Shown here one piece after another: positions 7,135 to 15,364 of a stretch of 44,206 bases of DNA. The notes below the pieces were generated by a model. The model was given only the letters and a program-made list of their open reading frames with translations, had not been told where the DNA came from and searched no databases. Position 1 is the stretch's first letter; each line of letters opens with the position of its first letter. Origin of the DNA: Mycobacterium alsense (GTDB lineage Bacteria; Actinomycetota; Actinomycetes; Mycobacteriales; Mycobacteriaceae); assembly GCF_002086635.1 (NCBI RefSeq), contig NZ_MVHD01000048.1:1-44206 (forward strand), given 5' to 3'. The translations under genes were made by a program, and so were the position numbers.

Positions 7135-8793
7135 TCAGGGCGTAATCGCCGCGGCGAGCTGCTGCCCGAAGCTCAGCAAGCCGGGAATGAGGCCGCCGAG
7201 GGGCGTGCCCGGAAGCGGACCTCCACCGGGGCCGCCGAGGATGACCGGGCTCAGCGGAGTGAGCAGCCCGCCCAGCGGCAGCCCGGCAACCGAGCTGAGT
7301 GTGGTGAGCGGGACGCCGCCGGCGGTGACGGTCACGTCGAACTCGGGCAGGTCGATCAGCGTTTGGCCGTTCAGGAAGCCGTTTGCGATGTTGGCCGGCG
7401 CATCGAGGAGCGCGAGGGCCGCCGCCGACGCGTTGCCCGTTTGCGCCGCGGTGACAAACGCCACCGCGCTGGAATTCAGCGCGCTGAGCGCGTTGGCCGG
7501 CGCACCGATCCCGTCGACAAGGAGCTGCAGGGGCAGGCCGAAGTCGATCGCGAGGTTGCCCGGGTTGAATGTCGCGCCGAAGTTCGTGACGGCGTTGATC
7601 ACGTTGGTGAGGTTCTGCGCCATCTGCGCCGGGATGGACCCGGCGGGCAACAGGTTGGTGAAGCCCTGCGCCATCTGCCCGGGGATGGCAAGGATGGGCG
7701 CCAGGTCTCCCAGCGCGCCGAGCGGGGTGATGGGCAGCGGCGTCGCCGTCGGGGACCCCAGCTGGCCGATGTCGACGCTGGCCGGGTGGAATCCTGGCAG
7801 GACGACGTTTTCCAGGCCATGGGCAATGGCGTTCACCGCGCCCGGGACGTTGCCGGTCGCGAGGGCTGCGCCGGCCGCCTGGAAGCTCGCCGGCAGACCG
7901 GCCAGCCCGGTCACCAGGTCGTTGCCCGCGTTCTGCAGCCCCGTGAAGATCGTCTGCGCGGTCCCGATCTGGCCGTTGACGAACTGCTGCAGCAGGGCAC
8001 CCGGGTTGAACGTGGCCAGGCCCTGAACGCCGGTTTGGATGGTCGCCGGCAGATTGGCCAGCTCCACCGGCAGGTTCTGAATGCCGGCCGCGATCGACGA
8101 ACCGATCGTCTGCGCATAGCCGATCTGGTTGTTGACGATCTGGTGCAGGAACGGGAACGGGTTGGCGGTGAAGGTGCCTCCGATCGCCTGCAGGTTGGTG
8201 ACCGTGTTGGACACCAGCGCTTGGTAGGGCGCGGCCGCCGCGGCACCGAAGGCGTTGAGGCCGCTGACCAGCGAGGCCGCCCCGCCCGTCTGGAGCGTGC
8301 CGAGCGCGATCGGGGAGCCGGCGATCGCGTTCGAAATCGCTTGCGCGCCAGTCTGAATCTGGCCGCCGAGCAGCGCGCCGACGCCGCCGTTGAGGCTCAG
8401 GCCGGCGCTGCCGGCGAGCTGGCCGACGGCCGTCTCCGCGCCGGACACGGCTCCGCCGAGGCTCTGGCCGAGGCCGCCGAGCGCCCCACCGCCCAGCGCG
8501 GCCTGCGCGGCGTTGGCGGCCTCGGCGCTGGCGTAGGCCCCGGCACCGGCGTTCATCATGGACACGAATTGCTGATGGAAAGCCTGCGCCTGGGCGTTGA
8601 GCGCCTGGAATTGCTGGCCGACGTCGCCGAACATCGCGGCGATCGCGACCGACACCTCGTCCTGAGCCGCCGTCGCGATCCCGGTCGTGGGACTCGCCGC
8701 CATCGCCGCGGCGTCGGCGAGCGACGAGCGAATGCCCGCCAGATTCGCGGCCGCGCTCTCGAGCAGGTCCGGGCTTGCGGTCACAAACGACAT
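7135..8793 (-). CDS. PE-family protein with shared C-terminal module (552 aa)
   Basis: The ATG at 8793 is preceded by AAGGAGAG at 6 nt. The PE domain (MSFVTASPDLLESAAANLAG) ends with YASAE at residues 87-91. The rest resembles the next gene upstream (9111-10703): AQAISNAIAGSPIALGTLQT, APYQALVSNTVTNLQAIG, two NQIG-type segments (FLHQIVNNQIGYAQTI and LLQQFVNGQIGTAQTI), PILAIPGQMAQGFTNLLPAG, LDAPANIANGFLNGQ and GLIPGLLSFGQQLAAAI. A 31-bp stretch at 8321-8351 is identical to 10303-10333, so the two genes come from a tandem duplication. Location outside the cytoplasm is inferred from the PE family. Function unknown. Confidence 0.88.
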   Translation of the reverse strand: MSFVTASPDLLESAAANLAGIRSSLADAAAMAASPTTGIATAAQDEVSVAIAAMFGDVGQQFQALNAQAQAFHQQFVSMMNAGAGAYASAEAANAAQAALGGGALGGLGQSLGGAVSGAETAVGQLAGSAGLSLNGGVGALLGGQIQTGAQAISNAIAGSPIALGTLQTGGAASLVSGLNAFGAAAAAPYQALVSNTVTNLQAIGGTFTANPFPFLHQIVNNQIGYAQTIGSSIAAGIQNLPVELANLPATIQTGVQGLATFNPGALLQQFVNGQIGTAQTIFTGLQNAGNDLVTGLAGLPASFQAAGAALATGNVPGAVNAIAHGLENVVLPGFHPASVDIGQLGSPTATPLPITPLGALGDLAPILAIPGQMAQGFTNLLPAGSIPAQMAQNLTNVINAVTNFGATFNPGNLAIDFGLPLQLLVDGIGAPANALSALNSSAVAFVTAAQTGNASAAALALLDAPANIANGFLNGQTLIDLPEFDVTVTAGGVPLTTLSSVAGLPLGGLLTPLSPVILGGPGGGPLPGTPLGGLIPGLLSFGQQLAAAITP

Positions 8794-8818
8794 CTGAGTC
8801 TCTCCTTGGCTCAGTAAG

Positions 8819-8837
8819 AGGTGACCGGTGGTCACCT
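8819..8837. promoter_or_regulatory. Palindrome AGGTGACC-GGT-GGTCACCT in PE gene leader
   Basis: Perfect 8-bp inverted arms around a 3-bp centre, 26-44 nt upstream of the ATG at 8793. The same GGTGACC half-site builds the 20-bp palindrome at 5088-5107. It could be a protein operator or a leader hairpin. Confidence 0.55.
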
Positions 8838-8939
8838 TCCATCCAAAACGAGCCTGCTGGACCTTAGATGCGTCGTTGCGGGGTCCCCCGGGCTCAATTC
8901 ATATGCGCGCGGTTACCCCCCAGTAACCAAAGCAAAGTC

Positions 8940-8945
8940 AGCCTA
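8940..8945 (-). promoter_or_regulatory. Candidate -10 box TAGGCT
   Basis: TAGGCT on the minus strand, in the context GGTTAGGCTGACTTT, lies 147 nt upstream of the ATG at 8793, further than in the sister genes. In the 317-bp gene-free stretch 8794-9110 I see this box, the palindrome at 8819 and the terminator at 9038-9091, and nothing else. Confidence 0.35.
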
Positions 8946-9037
8946 ACCAGCGGCGATGCCGTAAGAAAAAGACAACACGTGCTTTCACAGGATTCGTTAG
9001 GTTTTCAATGTGTTGCCATGACGATCGACGGCCGTCA

Positions 9038-9091
9038 CGACAAAAAGAGACAAAAAGAAGGGAAGGACGCCGGCTCGCCGACGCCCTTCCC
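9038..9091 (-). terminator. Strong intrinsic terminator of the PE gene 9111-10703
   Basis: On the minus strand a long GC stem (arms GGGAAGG at 9060-9066 and CCTTCCC at 9085-9091, continued by imperfect pairing inside) is followed by two T5 runs (opposite 9042-9046 and 9052-9056). It lies 20 bp after the stop at 9111. A U-tract terminator this clear is uncommon in mycobacteria. Confidence 0.8.
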
Positions 9092-9110
9092 CTTGACCAG
9101 ATACGAGTGC

Positions 9111-10703
9111 CTACGTGGCGGCGATGTCCGCGGCCAACTGGGCGGGGAAGCTGAGCAGTCCGGGAATGAGGCCACCGATCGGAGTGCCACCCGAGAGCTG
9201 GAGCTGCGCCACCATCCCGTCACCCACGTCGACCAGGACCGTGGGGATGCTCAGCGGGGTGAGCAACCCGCCGAGCGGCAGGTAGGTCGTCGACGGAAGG
9301 ACGACGCCCGGGAACAGCGAGACGGCCGCGGGGGGCAACGCCACCATGGTGGTGCCGTTGAGGAACGCGTCGGTCACCACCGCGGGAGCATCCAGGAGCG
9401 CGAGGGCGGCCGCCGACGCGTTTCCGGTTTGCGCGGCCCCCATGAACGCCACCGCGCTGGAGTTGAGCGCGCTGAGCGCGTTCGCCGGCGCACCGATGCC
9501 GTCCAGGATGAGCTGCAGCGGGATCCCGAAGTTCAGGTGGGCGACATTGCTGATGAACAGCGTCGTGCCAAGGTCGGTGAACGCGTTCACCAGGTTGGTC
9601 GCGTGCTGCGCCATCTGGGCGGGGATGGAACCGGCGGGCAACAGGTTGGTGAGGCTCTGCGCCATCTGTCCCGGGATGGCGAGGATGGGCGCGAGGTCCC
9701 CCAGCGGACCCATCGGCACGATGCCGAACAGCACCGAAGCGCCCAGCGGCGTGAGCTCCACCGCGTTGAAGCCGGGAAGGAAGGCATCGATCAGCGTCTG
9801 GTTGATGGCGGCGTACGCGCCGACGTTGTTGCCCACCAACAGATCCTGGAAGGCCGCCTGGAAGCCGGCGGGCAGTTGCTGCGCACCGGTGATGAGATCC
9901 TGACCCGCGGTTTGCAGGCTGGTGACGACCGTCTGCGCGTAGCCGATCTGGTTGTTGACGAACTGCTGCAGCAACGCACTCGGGTTGAAAGTCGACAGGC
10001 CCTGGATGCCCGCCTGAAGGGTTGCCGGCAGGTTGGCCAGCTCGGTGGGAAGGTTGGTAATGCCAGTCGCGATCGACGACGCGATCGTCTGCCCGTAGAA
10101 AATCTGATTGCTCACCAGCTGTCGCAGGAACGGGAACGGGTTGTTCACCACGGTGTTCCCGATGGCCTGCAGGTTGGTGACGGTGTGGGAGACCAGCGCC
10201 TGGTACGGGGCGGCGAACGCGGCACCGAACGAGGTGATCCCACTGAGCAACGGGGACGACGCCGCGCCCGTCTGGAGGGTTCCGAGCGCGATGGGAGAAC
10301 CCGCGATCGCGTTCGAAATCGCTTGCGCGCCAGCGTTGATCTCGGCTCCGAGGCTCTGGCTGATGCCGCCGCCGAGGCCGCCGATGATGCCGGCGTCCGC
10401 ACCCACCGCGGCCTGCGCGGCGTTGGCTGCCTCGGCCGCGCTGTAGGCGCCCGCGCCGGCGTTCATCAAGGAGACGAACTGTTGGTGAAACGTCTGGGCC
10501 TGGGCGCTGAGCGCCTGAAACTGCTGGCCGAAGTTTCCGAACAGGGACGCCACCGCGATCGAGACTTCGTCTTGCGCGGCGCTCACGATCCCGGTGGTGG
10601 GCGCCGCCGCGGCGGCGGCGGCCTCACCTAGCGATGAATGGATGCCCGCTAATTCCTGGGCGGCACCCTCTAGCAGATCTGGCATTGCAACGAGAAATGA
10701 CAT
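9111..10703 (-). CDS. PE-family protein with shared C-terminal module (530 aa)
   Basis: The first PE gene after pheT. The ATG at 10703 (MSFLVAMPDLLEGAAQELAG) has GAGGAGAG 6 nt upstream; longer in-frame starts lie before the PE domain and are rejected. The PE domain ends in YSAAE. The C-terminal part carries AQAISNAIAGSPIALGTLQT, APYQALVSHTVTNLQAIG, two NQI-type segments (FLRQLVSNQIFYGQTI and LLQQFVNNQIGYAQTV), PILAIPGQMAQSLTNLLPAG, LDAPAVVTDAFLNGT and GLIPGLLSFPAQLAADI. It is the tandem paralogue of 7135-8793. It has its own leader and a strong terminator, so it is probably transcribed separately from pheST. ESX export is inferred from the family. Confidence 0.88.
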   Translation of the reverse strand: MSFLVAMPDLLEGAAQELAGIHSSLGEAAAAAAAPTTGIVSAAQDEVSIAVASLFGNFGQQFQALSAQAQTFHQQFVSLMNAGAGAYSAAEAANAAQAAVGADAGIIGGLGGGISQSLGAEINAGAQAISNAIAGSPIALGTLQTGAASSPLLSGITSFGAAFAAPYQALVSHTVTNLQAIGNTVVNNPFPFLRQLVSNQIFYGQTIASSIATGITNLPTELANLPATLQAGIQGLSTFNPSALLQQFVNNQIGYAQTVVTSLQTAGQDLITGAQQLPAGFQAAFQDLLVGNNVGAYAAINQTLIDAFLPGFNAVELTPLGASVLFGIVPMGPLGDLAPILAIPGQMAQSLTNLLPAGSIPAQMAQHATNLVNAFTDLGTTLFISNVAHLNFGIPLQLILDGIGAPANALSALNSSAVAFMGAAQTGNASAAALALLDAPAVVTDAFLNGTTMVALPPAAVSLFPGVVLPSTTYLPLGGLLTPLSIPTVLVDVGDGMVAQLQLSGGTPIGGLIPGLLSFPAQLAADIAAT

Positions 10704-10736
10704 AGCAAACTCTCCTCGGCACACTGGGGGGACAAT

Positions 10737-10768
10737 GACCGGCGGTCGCCTACAGTTAGCCGAACTTA
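10737..10768 (-). promoter_or_regulatory. Leader elements of the PE gene at 10703
   Basis: GACC-GGC-GGTC at 10737-10747 is a short inverted repeat similar to the GGTGACC palindromes before the sister genes. TAAGTT (opposite 10763-10768) fits TAnnnT and is 60 nt upstream of the ATG. Both lie in the gap after pheT. Confidence 0.35.
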
Positions 10769-10871
10769 CGACGTTCTTACTGACGAGTAAATAATTTTCA
10801 GGAAACTCACAGGTAACTTCTGCGCCCAACGGTGGGCGACTCGCCTCCGGCCCGGGCCGCAGCGGCGGATC

Positions 10872-13367
10872 TCAGCTGCGTAATTCCGCGCCGACGGCCT
10901 CGCCGGCTCGTCGCACCGCGGCGTCGCGGGCCGCGCTGGCGTCATCCTCGGTGAGCGTGCGGTCGGCTGCACGGAAGCGCAGCGCGAACGTCAGCGACTT
11001 GCGATGCTCGCCGATCTGCGGCCCGGTGAACGCGTCGAACAACTGGATGTCCTCGAGCAGTTCGCCCGCGCCCTCGCGGACGGCGTCCGCCACCTCCTGC
11101 GCCGGCACGTGCGCGGGCACCACCAGGCTGAGGTCCTGGAACACGGCGGGGAACGGCGACACCCGCGGCGCCGGCAGCGCCTCGACGATGGGGATCGCGT
11201 CGAGGTTCAGCTCCATCGCGCAGGTGCCCTTGGGCAGGCCGGAACGCTCGATCACGGCCGGATGCAGCTGCCCGGCGTGGCCGACGGGCGTCTCCCCGAC
11301 GAGCACCTCGGCGCACCGGCCGGGGTGCCAGGGCAGGTATTGGGCCGCCCGCAGGCGAACGTCGATCCCGCAGGCGCGCCCCACGATTCGCACCGCCTCG
11401 AACGCGTCGGCGGCCTCGGCGCGGCGGCCGGGCCCCCAGGGACCGCGGGGTTCACGCAGGCCGGTCAGCACGGCGGCGATGTGCTGCGGCTGCCGGGGCA
11501 ACGACGCGTCCAGCAGCGCGATCTCGGCGTCGGTGGGTCGGCGGTCGGCGGGGATGAGCTCGACCCCGCGGGTCTCCTCGGTCGGCTGAACCACCTGCGC
11601 CAGGGCAAACAGCGCGACGTCGACGAGGCCTCGGGATACGTTGCGCCCCAACGCTTCCAACAGCGCGGGCAGCAGCGTGGTGGCCAGCGCCGGGCGGTCG
11701 GCTTCCAGCGGGTTGAGCACATGGGTCGCCGCGCGACGCGGGTCGTCGGGCCCCAGGCCCCACAGGTCGAAGACCCCGGCGGGCAGGAACGGGGTGGGCA
11801 GGATCTCGACGTAACCCGACTGGGCGAGCGACTTGCCGACGGCGCGGCGACGCCTTTGCACCGCCGTGAGTCCGCGGCCCGCGGGTGCGGCCGGCAGCAC
11901 CGACGGGATGACCTCCAGCCCCTCCAGCCGCATGACCTCCTCGACGAGGTCCGCGGGCTGCAGCAGGTCGGGGCGCCAGCTCGGCGGGGTCACGGTCAGC
12001 GCGTCGCCCGCCTCGCCTTCCGGCACCACCTCCGCGCCGATCTGGGCGAGGCGCCGGGCCGTCGTGCCCGGGGCGTAGGCCACCCCGGCGACGCGGTCGG
12101 GCAGGTCGGCGGCGATCCGGATCGGCGACCCGGCCCAGTCGTCGCGGGGTGGATCGCCCCGCCAGTCGGTCAGCGTGGGCAACACCGCTCCCCCGGCGAT
12201 CTCGGCGAGCAGCGCCGCGCAGCGGTCCAGCGCGGCCACCGAGATGGCCGGGTCCACCCCGCGCTCGTAGCGCCGGGCCGCCTCGCTGGGCAGGTGCAGC
12301 CTGCGCTGCGTGCGCGACACGGCGGCCGGGTCCCACACCGCCGCCTCGAGCAGCACGTCCGTGGAGTCGTCGCGCACCTCGGTGGCGGCCGCGCCCATGA
12401 CGCCGCCGATCGCCGCGGTCGCCTTCTCGTCGACGATGAGGACGTCGGCCGGATCGAGCCGCCGCTCGATGTCGTCGAGGGTGACCACGGTTTCGCCGGG
12501 CCGGGCGAACCGCACGGCGAAACCGCCGGTGACGCGGGCACGGTCGTGGGCGTGCATGGGGTGGCCGAGCTCGAGCATCACGTAGTTGGTGGCGTCCACC
12601 GCCGGGGACGTCGCGCGGATGCCGGCGAGCAGCAGCCGGCGCTGCAGCCACCACGGCGACACGGCGGCGGGGTCGATCCCGGTGACCGGGCGCAGCGCGA
12701 ACCGCCGCACCCCGGTTTGCGCGTCCACCGTAAGCGGCCACGCCTCGCCTTCGACGGGCAGCGGCTTGATGTCGGCGGGGTCGGCGAAGCTCAGGTCGTA
12801 GGCGCACGCGATTTCCCGCGCCAGGCCGCGCACCGACATGCCGTAGCCGCGGTCGGGGGTGATCGCCAGGTGGAAGACCACGTCGTCCAGCCCCAGGACC
12901 CCGGCCCCGTCGACGCCGGGTTCGGCGGTGCCGGGCGGCAGCACCAGGATCCCGGAATGGTCTGCGCCCAAACCGAGTTCGGCGGTCGAGCAGATCATGC
13001 CGTCGGAGGTGCGGCCGTAGGTCTTGCGGGACGTGATGGCAAAGCCGCCTGGCAGCGTGGTGCCCGGCAGCGCCACGACGACCAGGTCGCTGACCGCGAA
13101 ATTCGTTGCCCCGCAGACAATTTCACGAGGCTCGCCCTCGCCGACGTCGACCAGACAGGCCCGGATCGGCTTCTTGAACTCGGTCAGTTCCTCGATGGAG
13201 GTGACGCGCCCTACCGTCAGCGGCCCGTCGACGGGCCCGAGGGTGATGACCTCTTCGATCTCGTGGCCGATGCGCACCAGCGTCTCCGCCACCTCGGCCG
13301 GGGCCGCGTCCCAGCCCGGCGCGCCGACGCTTACGACCTCGCGCAGCCAGCTATACGGGACGCGCAT
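10872..13367 (-). CDS. pheT: Phenylalanyl-tRNA synthetase beta subunit
   Basis: The 831-aa product is the beta subunit of the alpha2-beta2 enzyme that charges tRNA-Phe. Visible blocks are an N-terminal EMAP-type tRNA-binding domain (about residues 40-150, VGRVTSIEELTEFKKP and VVVALPGTTLPG), the B3/B4 editing region (about 210-400, with GHPMHAHDRARV), the B5 domain (about 405-480), and the C-terminal ferredoxin-like anticodon-binding domain (about 735-830, PFPAVFQDLSLVVP). Length matches M. tuberculosis PheT. The ATG at 13367 overlaps the pheS stop by one base (TGATG), so translation is coupled. Cytoplasmic and expected to be essential. Confidence 0.97.
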   Translation of the reverse strand: MRVPYSWLREVVSVGAPGWDAAPAEVAETLVRIGHEIEEVITLGPVDGPLTVGRVTSIEELTEFKKPIRACLVDVGEGEPREIVCGATNFAVSDLVVVALPGTTLPGGFAITSRKTYGRTSDGMICSTAELGLGADHSGILVLPPGTAEPGVDGAGVLGLDDVVFHLAITPDRGYGMSVRGLAREIACAYDLSFADPADIKPLPVEGEAWPLTVDAQTGVRRFALRPVTGIDPAAVSPWWLQRRLLLAGIRATSPAVDATNYVMLELGHPMHAHDRARVTGGFAVRFARPGETVVTLDDIERRLDPADVLIVDEKATAAIGGVMGAAATEVRDDSTDVLLEAAVWDPAAVSRTQRRLHLPSEAARRYERGVDPAISVAALDRCAALLAEIAGGAVLPTLTDWRGDPPRDDWAGSPIRIAADLPDRVAGVAYAPGTTARRLAQIGAEVVPEGEAGDALTVTPPSWRPDLLQPADLVEEVMRLEGLEVIPSVLPAAPAGRGLTAVQRRRRAVGKSLAQSGYVEILPTPFLPAGVFDLWGLGPDDPRRAATHVLNPLEADRPALATTLLPALLEALGRNVSRGLVDVALFALAQVVQPTEETRGVELIPADRRPTDAEIALLDASLPRQPQHIAAVLTGLREPRGPWGPGRRAEAADAFEAVRIVGRACGIDVRLRAAQYLPWHPGRCAEVLVGETPVGHAGQLHPAVIERSGLPKGTCAMELNLDAIPIVEALPAPRVSPFPAVFQDLSLVVPAHVPAQEVADAVREGAGELLEDIQLFDAFTGPQIGEHRKSLTFALRFRAADRTLTEDDASAARDAAVRRAGEAVGAELRS

Positions 13368-14410
13368 CAGGCACCCACCCCGAACGGCAGCGAGAACCGC
13401 ACGTCGCCCTCGACCATGTCGCGCATGTCCGGGATTCCGTTACGGAACTGCAGCGTGCGTTCCAGTCCCATGCCGAACGCGAAGCCGGAGTAGGTGCCGG
13501 CGTCGATTCCCGCGGCGCGCAACACGTTTGGGTGCACCATGCCGCAGCCGCCCCATTCCACCCAGTCGGCGCCGCCCTTCTTGTCGGGAAACCACACGTC
13601 GACCTCGGCGGACGGCTCGGTGAACGGGAAGAAGTGTGGCCGGATCCGGGTGCGCGCGGTAGGCCCGAACTCGGCGCGCGCGAACGCGTCGAGCGTTCCG
13701 CGCAGGTGCGCCATGGTCAGGCCGCGGTCCACCGCCAGACCCTCGACCTGGTGGAAGACCGGGGTGTGGGTGGCGTCGAGCTCGTCGGTGCGGAACGTGC
13801 GCCCGATCGAGATGATGTAGACCGGCAGGTCCCGTTCCAGCAGCGTGCGCACCTGCACCGGCGAGGTGTGGGTGCGCAGCAGCTGCCGCGAGCCCTCGGG
13901 CGCGACGTAGAACGTGTCCTGCTCGCTGCGGGCGGGATGGTCCGCGGGAAAGTTCAGGGCGTCGAAGTTGAACTGCTCGGTTTCGACTTCGGGCCCCTCG
14001 GCCAGCTCCCACCCCATCGCGACGAAGGTGTCCGCGATGTGCTCGGCCAGGATCGTGATCGGGTGCCGGGCGCCGGGCGGCTGGCGGGTCGACGGCAGCG
14101 TGACGTCGATGCCCTCGGCGATCAGGACCGCGGCGTCGCGCTCGGCGCGCAGCGCGGCCAGGCGTTCGTCGTAGCAGCGCTGGGCCTCCGCCCGCGCGGT
14201 GTTGACCCGCTTGCCGGCGTCGGCGCGCTCGTCCTTGGGGAGCCCGCCCAGCGCCTGGCGCGCCAGCGCCAGCGGCGAGCGGTCACCGAGGTGATCGGTC
14301 TTGACCCGTGCCAGCGCGTCGAGGTCACCGGCGCCCGCGATGGCCGCCCGGGCGGCGGTGACCGCCGCGGCCAAGCCTTCCGGCGACAGGTCGACGGGTT
14401 GATCGCCCAC
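13367..14410 (-). CDS. pheS: Phenylalanyl-tRNA synthetase alpha subunit
   Basis: 347 aa. It has an N-terminal coiled-coil region (residues about 10-90, tRNA binding) and a class II synthetase catalytic core with motif 2 (FRTDELDATHTPVFHQVEGL) and motif 3 (GFAFGMGLERTLQFRNGIPD). The start is a GTG at 14410 (VGDQPVDLSPEG), with AAGGAGAG about 9 nt upstream. That ribosome-binding site is formed by the proximal copy of a 13-bp repeat that occurs four times in the leader. The gene is the first of the pheST operon. A candidate -10 box TATGAT lies at 14512-14517, which gives a leader of about 95 nt. Confidence 0.97.
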   Translation of the reverse strand: MGDQPVDLSPEGLAAAVTAARAAIAGAGDLDALARVKTDHLGDRSPLALARQALGGLPKDERADAGKRVNTARAEAQRCYDERLAALRAERDAAVLIAEGIDVTLPSTRQPPGARHPITILAEHIADTFVAMGWELAEGPEVETEQFNFDALNFPADHPARSEQDTFYVAPEGSRQLLRTHTSPVQVRTLLERDLPVYIISIGRTFRTDELDATHTPVFHQVEGLAVDRGLTMAHLRGTLDAFARAEFGPTARTRIRPHFFPFTEPSAEVDVWFPDKKGGADWVEWGGCGMVHPNVLRAAGIDAGTYSGFAFGMGLERTLQFRNGIPDMRDMVEGDVRFSLPFGVGA

Positions 14411-14423
14411 GCGGCGGCACTCT

Positions 14424-14475
14424 CCTTGCTGACGAGCCTTGCTGACGAGCCTTGCTGACGAGCCTTGCTGACGAG
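14424..14475 (-). repeat. Four perfect 13-bp tandem repeats in the pheST leader
   Basis: Minus-strand unit CTCGTCAGCAAGG occurs four times without mismatch (14424-14436, 14437-14449, 14450-14462, 14463-14475). The copy nearest pheS supplies the AAGG of the ribosome-binding site AAGGAGAG. Such an array is prone to copy-number change and is a likely VNTR. Confidence 0.95.
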
Positions 14476-14511
14476 ATTTGGTGGAGGGCTGATTGCCCAG
14501 CGCAAATGCAG

Positions 14512-14517
14512 ATCATA
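14512..14517 (-). promoter_or_regulatory. pheS: Candidate -10 box TATGAT of pheST
   Basis: TATGAT on the minus strand matches the SigA -10 consensus at five of six positions. No good -35 is visible 16-18 bp upstream. It would place all four 13-bp repeats inside the transcribed leader. Confidence 0.5.
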
Positions 14518-14569
14518 GGGGATCCGCTCGGCGGCGCCGGGCGCGCGCTTCGCGGCGGCCCGCGGGTGG

Positions 14570-15346
14570 CTAGGCGGCCAGGGCGGGCCGCACGGCGCGC
14601 GCGCTGGCGAGCTGGACGATCTTGTGGGCCGCCAGCGCGCCCAGGATGCCGAACACCGGCGCGGCGGCCATCGTCCCCCAGTGGTGCGCCAACACCAGGA
14701 ACCCGAAGCCCGACGAGGCCACCAGCATCAGGCGGCGCAGCGGCGTCCAATGGATCGGCTGCCGGAACCGCGCCGACACCAGCACGCCGAGGACCACGGC
14801 CACGGTGTGACCGGCATCGGTGAAGTCGCCGCCGATGATCGCCGACGCCACGCCGGCCGCTACCCACCAGCCGACCCACGCCGCGCGCCAGCGCGGGGGA
14901 ATCACCGCCGTCATCGCCCCGAGCACCGCCAGGGCGCCGTAGCTCATCCCGACGTCGCTGGCCCGGGTGATCGACAGCGGCAGCCAGCCGAACTCGACCG
15001 CTGCGGCCAGCGCGGCGGCCACCACCAGCGTGGCCCCGATGTGGCCGACGACGAAGGCCACCACCAACCGGATGGTCCGCAGGTGCAGCTCGGCCAGCGC
15101 GAGCAGGCAGGTCAGGAAGGGCAGCCAGAAGTAGAGCGGTCCGGCGTCGACGACCAGCGCGCTGCCCAGCAGGGTGCCCACGTGGCCATGAGCCAGGTTG
15201 TGCACGTTGGTGCTGGCGCGCTCGACGAGCAGGTCATGCGCCTGCGGGCCCAGCGCCAGGATGGCGCAGCTGATGGCGAGCAGAATCGCCACGTACCCCA
15301 CGGTGAACTGAACCCGGGCGAGCCGGGAGAAGATGCCCCCAATCAT
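14570..15346 (-). CDS. Rhomboid-like integral membrane protein (Rv1648-type)
   Basis: 258 aa with about six hydrophobic segments (around 15-33, 62-85, 95-118, 132-150, 155-171, 178-192). Residues 49-55 read HNLAHGH, Ser135 lies in GMSYG and His180 in DAGHTVAVVLG. These are positioned like the His/Asn, Ser and His elements of rhomboid intramembrane proteases. The actinobacterial family is usually called rhomboid-like, and activity is not established. It is the orthologue by position of the M. tuberculosis membrane protein gene before pheS. Only 18 bp separate it from the adenylate cyclase gene upstream, which suggests one operon. A transport or structural role is also possible. Confidence 0.75.
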   Translation of the reverse strand: MIGGIFSRLARVQFTVGYVAILLAISCAILALGPQAHDLLVERASTNVHNLAHGHVGTLLGSALVVDAGPLYFWLPFLTCLLALAELHLRTIRLVVAFVVGHIGATLVVAAALAAAVEFGWLPLSITRASDVGMSYGALAVLGAMTAVIPPRWRAAWVGWWVAAGVASAIIGGDFTDAGHTVAVVLGVLVSARFRQPIHWTPLRRLMLVASSGFGFLVLAHHWGTMAAAPVFGILGALAAHKIVQLASARAVRPALAA

Positions 15347-15364
15347 CGCGATCCATTATGCGGG

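Noticed and set aside
7015..8950. TTAGGCT(C/G)ACTTT elements resemble half of an IdeR iron box
   Set aside because: Only one half-site fits and the other half diverges. Their position relative to PE starts matches a -10 element, and sister genes carry TACGCT or TAACCT instead.
14411..14569. T-box or peptide attenuator before pheS
   Set aside because: No T-box consensus bulge sequence, no Phe-rich leader peptide and no terminator is visible, only the 13-bp repeats.
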